A stretch of 27,751 nt of DNA from Leptolinea sp. UBA4782. GTDB lineage: Bacteria; Chloroflexota; Anaerolineae; Anaerolineales; Anaerolineaceae. The position numbers and the translations under genes are program-made. Each line of letters starts with the position of its first letter. The stretch's first letter is position 1. The stretch is taken from the NCBI GenBank assembly GCA_002403095.1, contig DHHC01000054.1, positions 1 to 27,751 of the forward strand, given 5' to 3'. This document shows, piece after piece, positions 27,628-27,751 of the stretch. The notes under the pieces were generated by a model that worked only from the letters and a program-made list of their open reading frames with translations, did no database searches and was not told the origin of the DNA.

Positions 27628-27751
27628 ATGACCAGGGACGAAATAAAACGGGTGATTGCAATACTATCTGCGGCATTTCCGGGAAAAAAGGATGCTGACC
27701 TGGCAAACCTGATAGATGCTTACTGGCTGGGTCTGAAAGACCTGGACATGC
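27628..27751 (+). CDS. probable helicase loader/inhibitor (G39P-like), 3' truncated by window
   Basis: ATG 27628 immediately follows the previous TAA, with GGAGG 7-11 bases upstream. The first 41 residues (MTRDEIKRVIAILSAAFPGK, DADLANLIDAYWLGLKDLDM) resemble the N-terminus of phage G39P-type helicase loaders. Position after a replisome organiser supports this. The gene continues past the window edge. Confidence 0.5.
   Translation, partial: MTRDEIKRVIAILSAAFPGKKDADLANLIDAYWLGLKDLDM

Overview
The window looks like a chromosome segment from a Chloroflexota bacterium, probably class Anaerolineae. That placement is inferred from the mix of single-copy genes and from style (GC-rich host genes, a bactofilin, a secreted beta-helix giant, short or absent leaders behind TATAAT boxes); no marker gene proves it. 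A mobile element starts near 19330 and runs off the right edge.

Host part (1-16610). A plus-strand cluster encodes a 53-residue membrane peptide, a coiled-coil/LysM-like protein and a Q/G-rich repeat protein. A bidirectional terminator separates it from a minus-strand operon: a divergent tRNA-guanine transglycosylase, a homologue of the aminoglycoside-resistance 16S rRNA m7G1405 methyltransferases (RmtB/ArmA type), a flavodoxin-domain protein and a PhzF-family enzyme. Next come an 1149-residue secreted parallel-beta-helix protein, prolyl-tRNA synthetase, a membrane protein of the CPBP fold with its catalytic motifs lost, a bactofilin, a FemAB/CelD-like acyltransferase and a small membrane protein. 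Adenosine deaminase and a GpsA-like dehydrogenase overlap on the plus strand. A molbindin and a cation-diffusion-facilitator metal exporter follow on the minus strand.

Integration hot spot (16611-19400). Pieces of a tRNA-Val(CAC) gene lie here in minus orientation: a D-arm plus anticodon-arm fragment at 16859-16891 and the 3' half at 19330-19366. Three hairpin-rich units of about 100-125 bp sit with them. Each unit begins and ends with tRNA-Val sequence and is followed on the minus strand by a terminator-like hairpin, weak in one case. Between the fragments is an AT-rich, fully overlapping three-gene cassette (XRE regulator, ImmA/IrrE metallopeptidase, PIN-domain protein) with a good promoter and operator. 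I read this as the scar of repeated integrations at one tRNA gene.

Active-looking element (19330-27751, right end not seen). Its order is that of a temperate phage or phage-like integrative element: left attachment site, a leader with competing hairpins, HTH/zinc-ribbon protein, tyrosine recombinase with all catalytic residues, a membrane-anchored DEDDh exonuclease, two paralogous XRE repressors facing a ribbon-helix-helix gene across a shared promoter region, a chain of small overlapping early genes, SSB, a replisome-organiser-like protein and the start of a probable helicase-loader gene. It also carries an unusual tRNA (Asp anticodon on an Arg-like body) and, at 25432-26249, about 800 bases without a convincing gene that fold on paper into nested helices and four cloverleaf-like elements. 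That stretch is the best candidate here for an undescribed system: a large structured RNA or a tRNA-like array in a mobile element.
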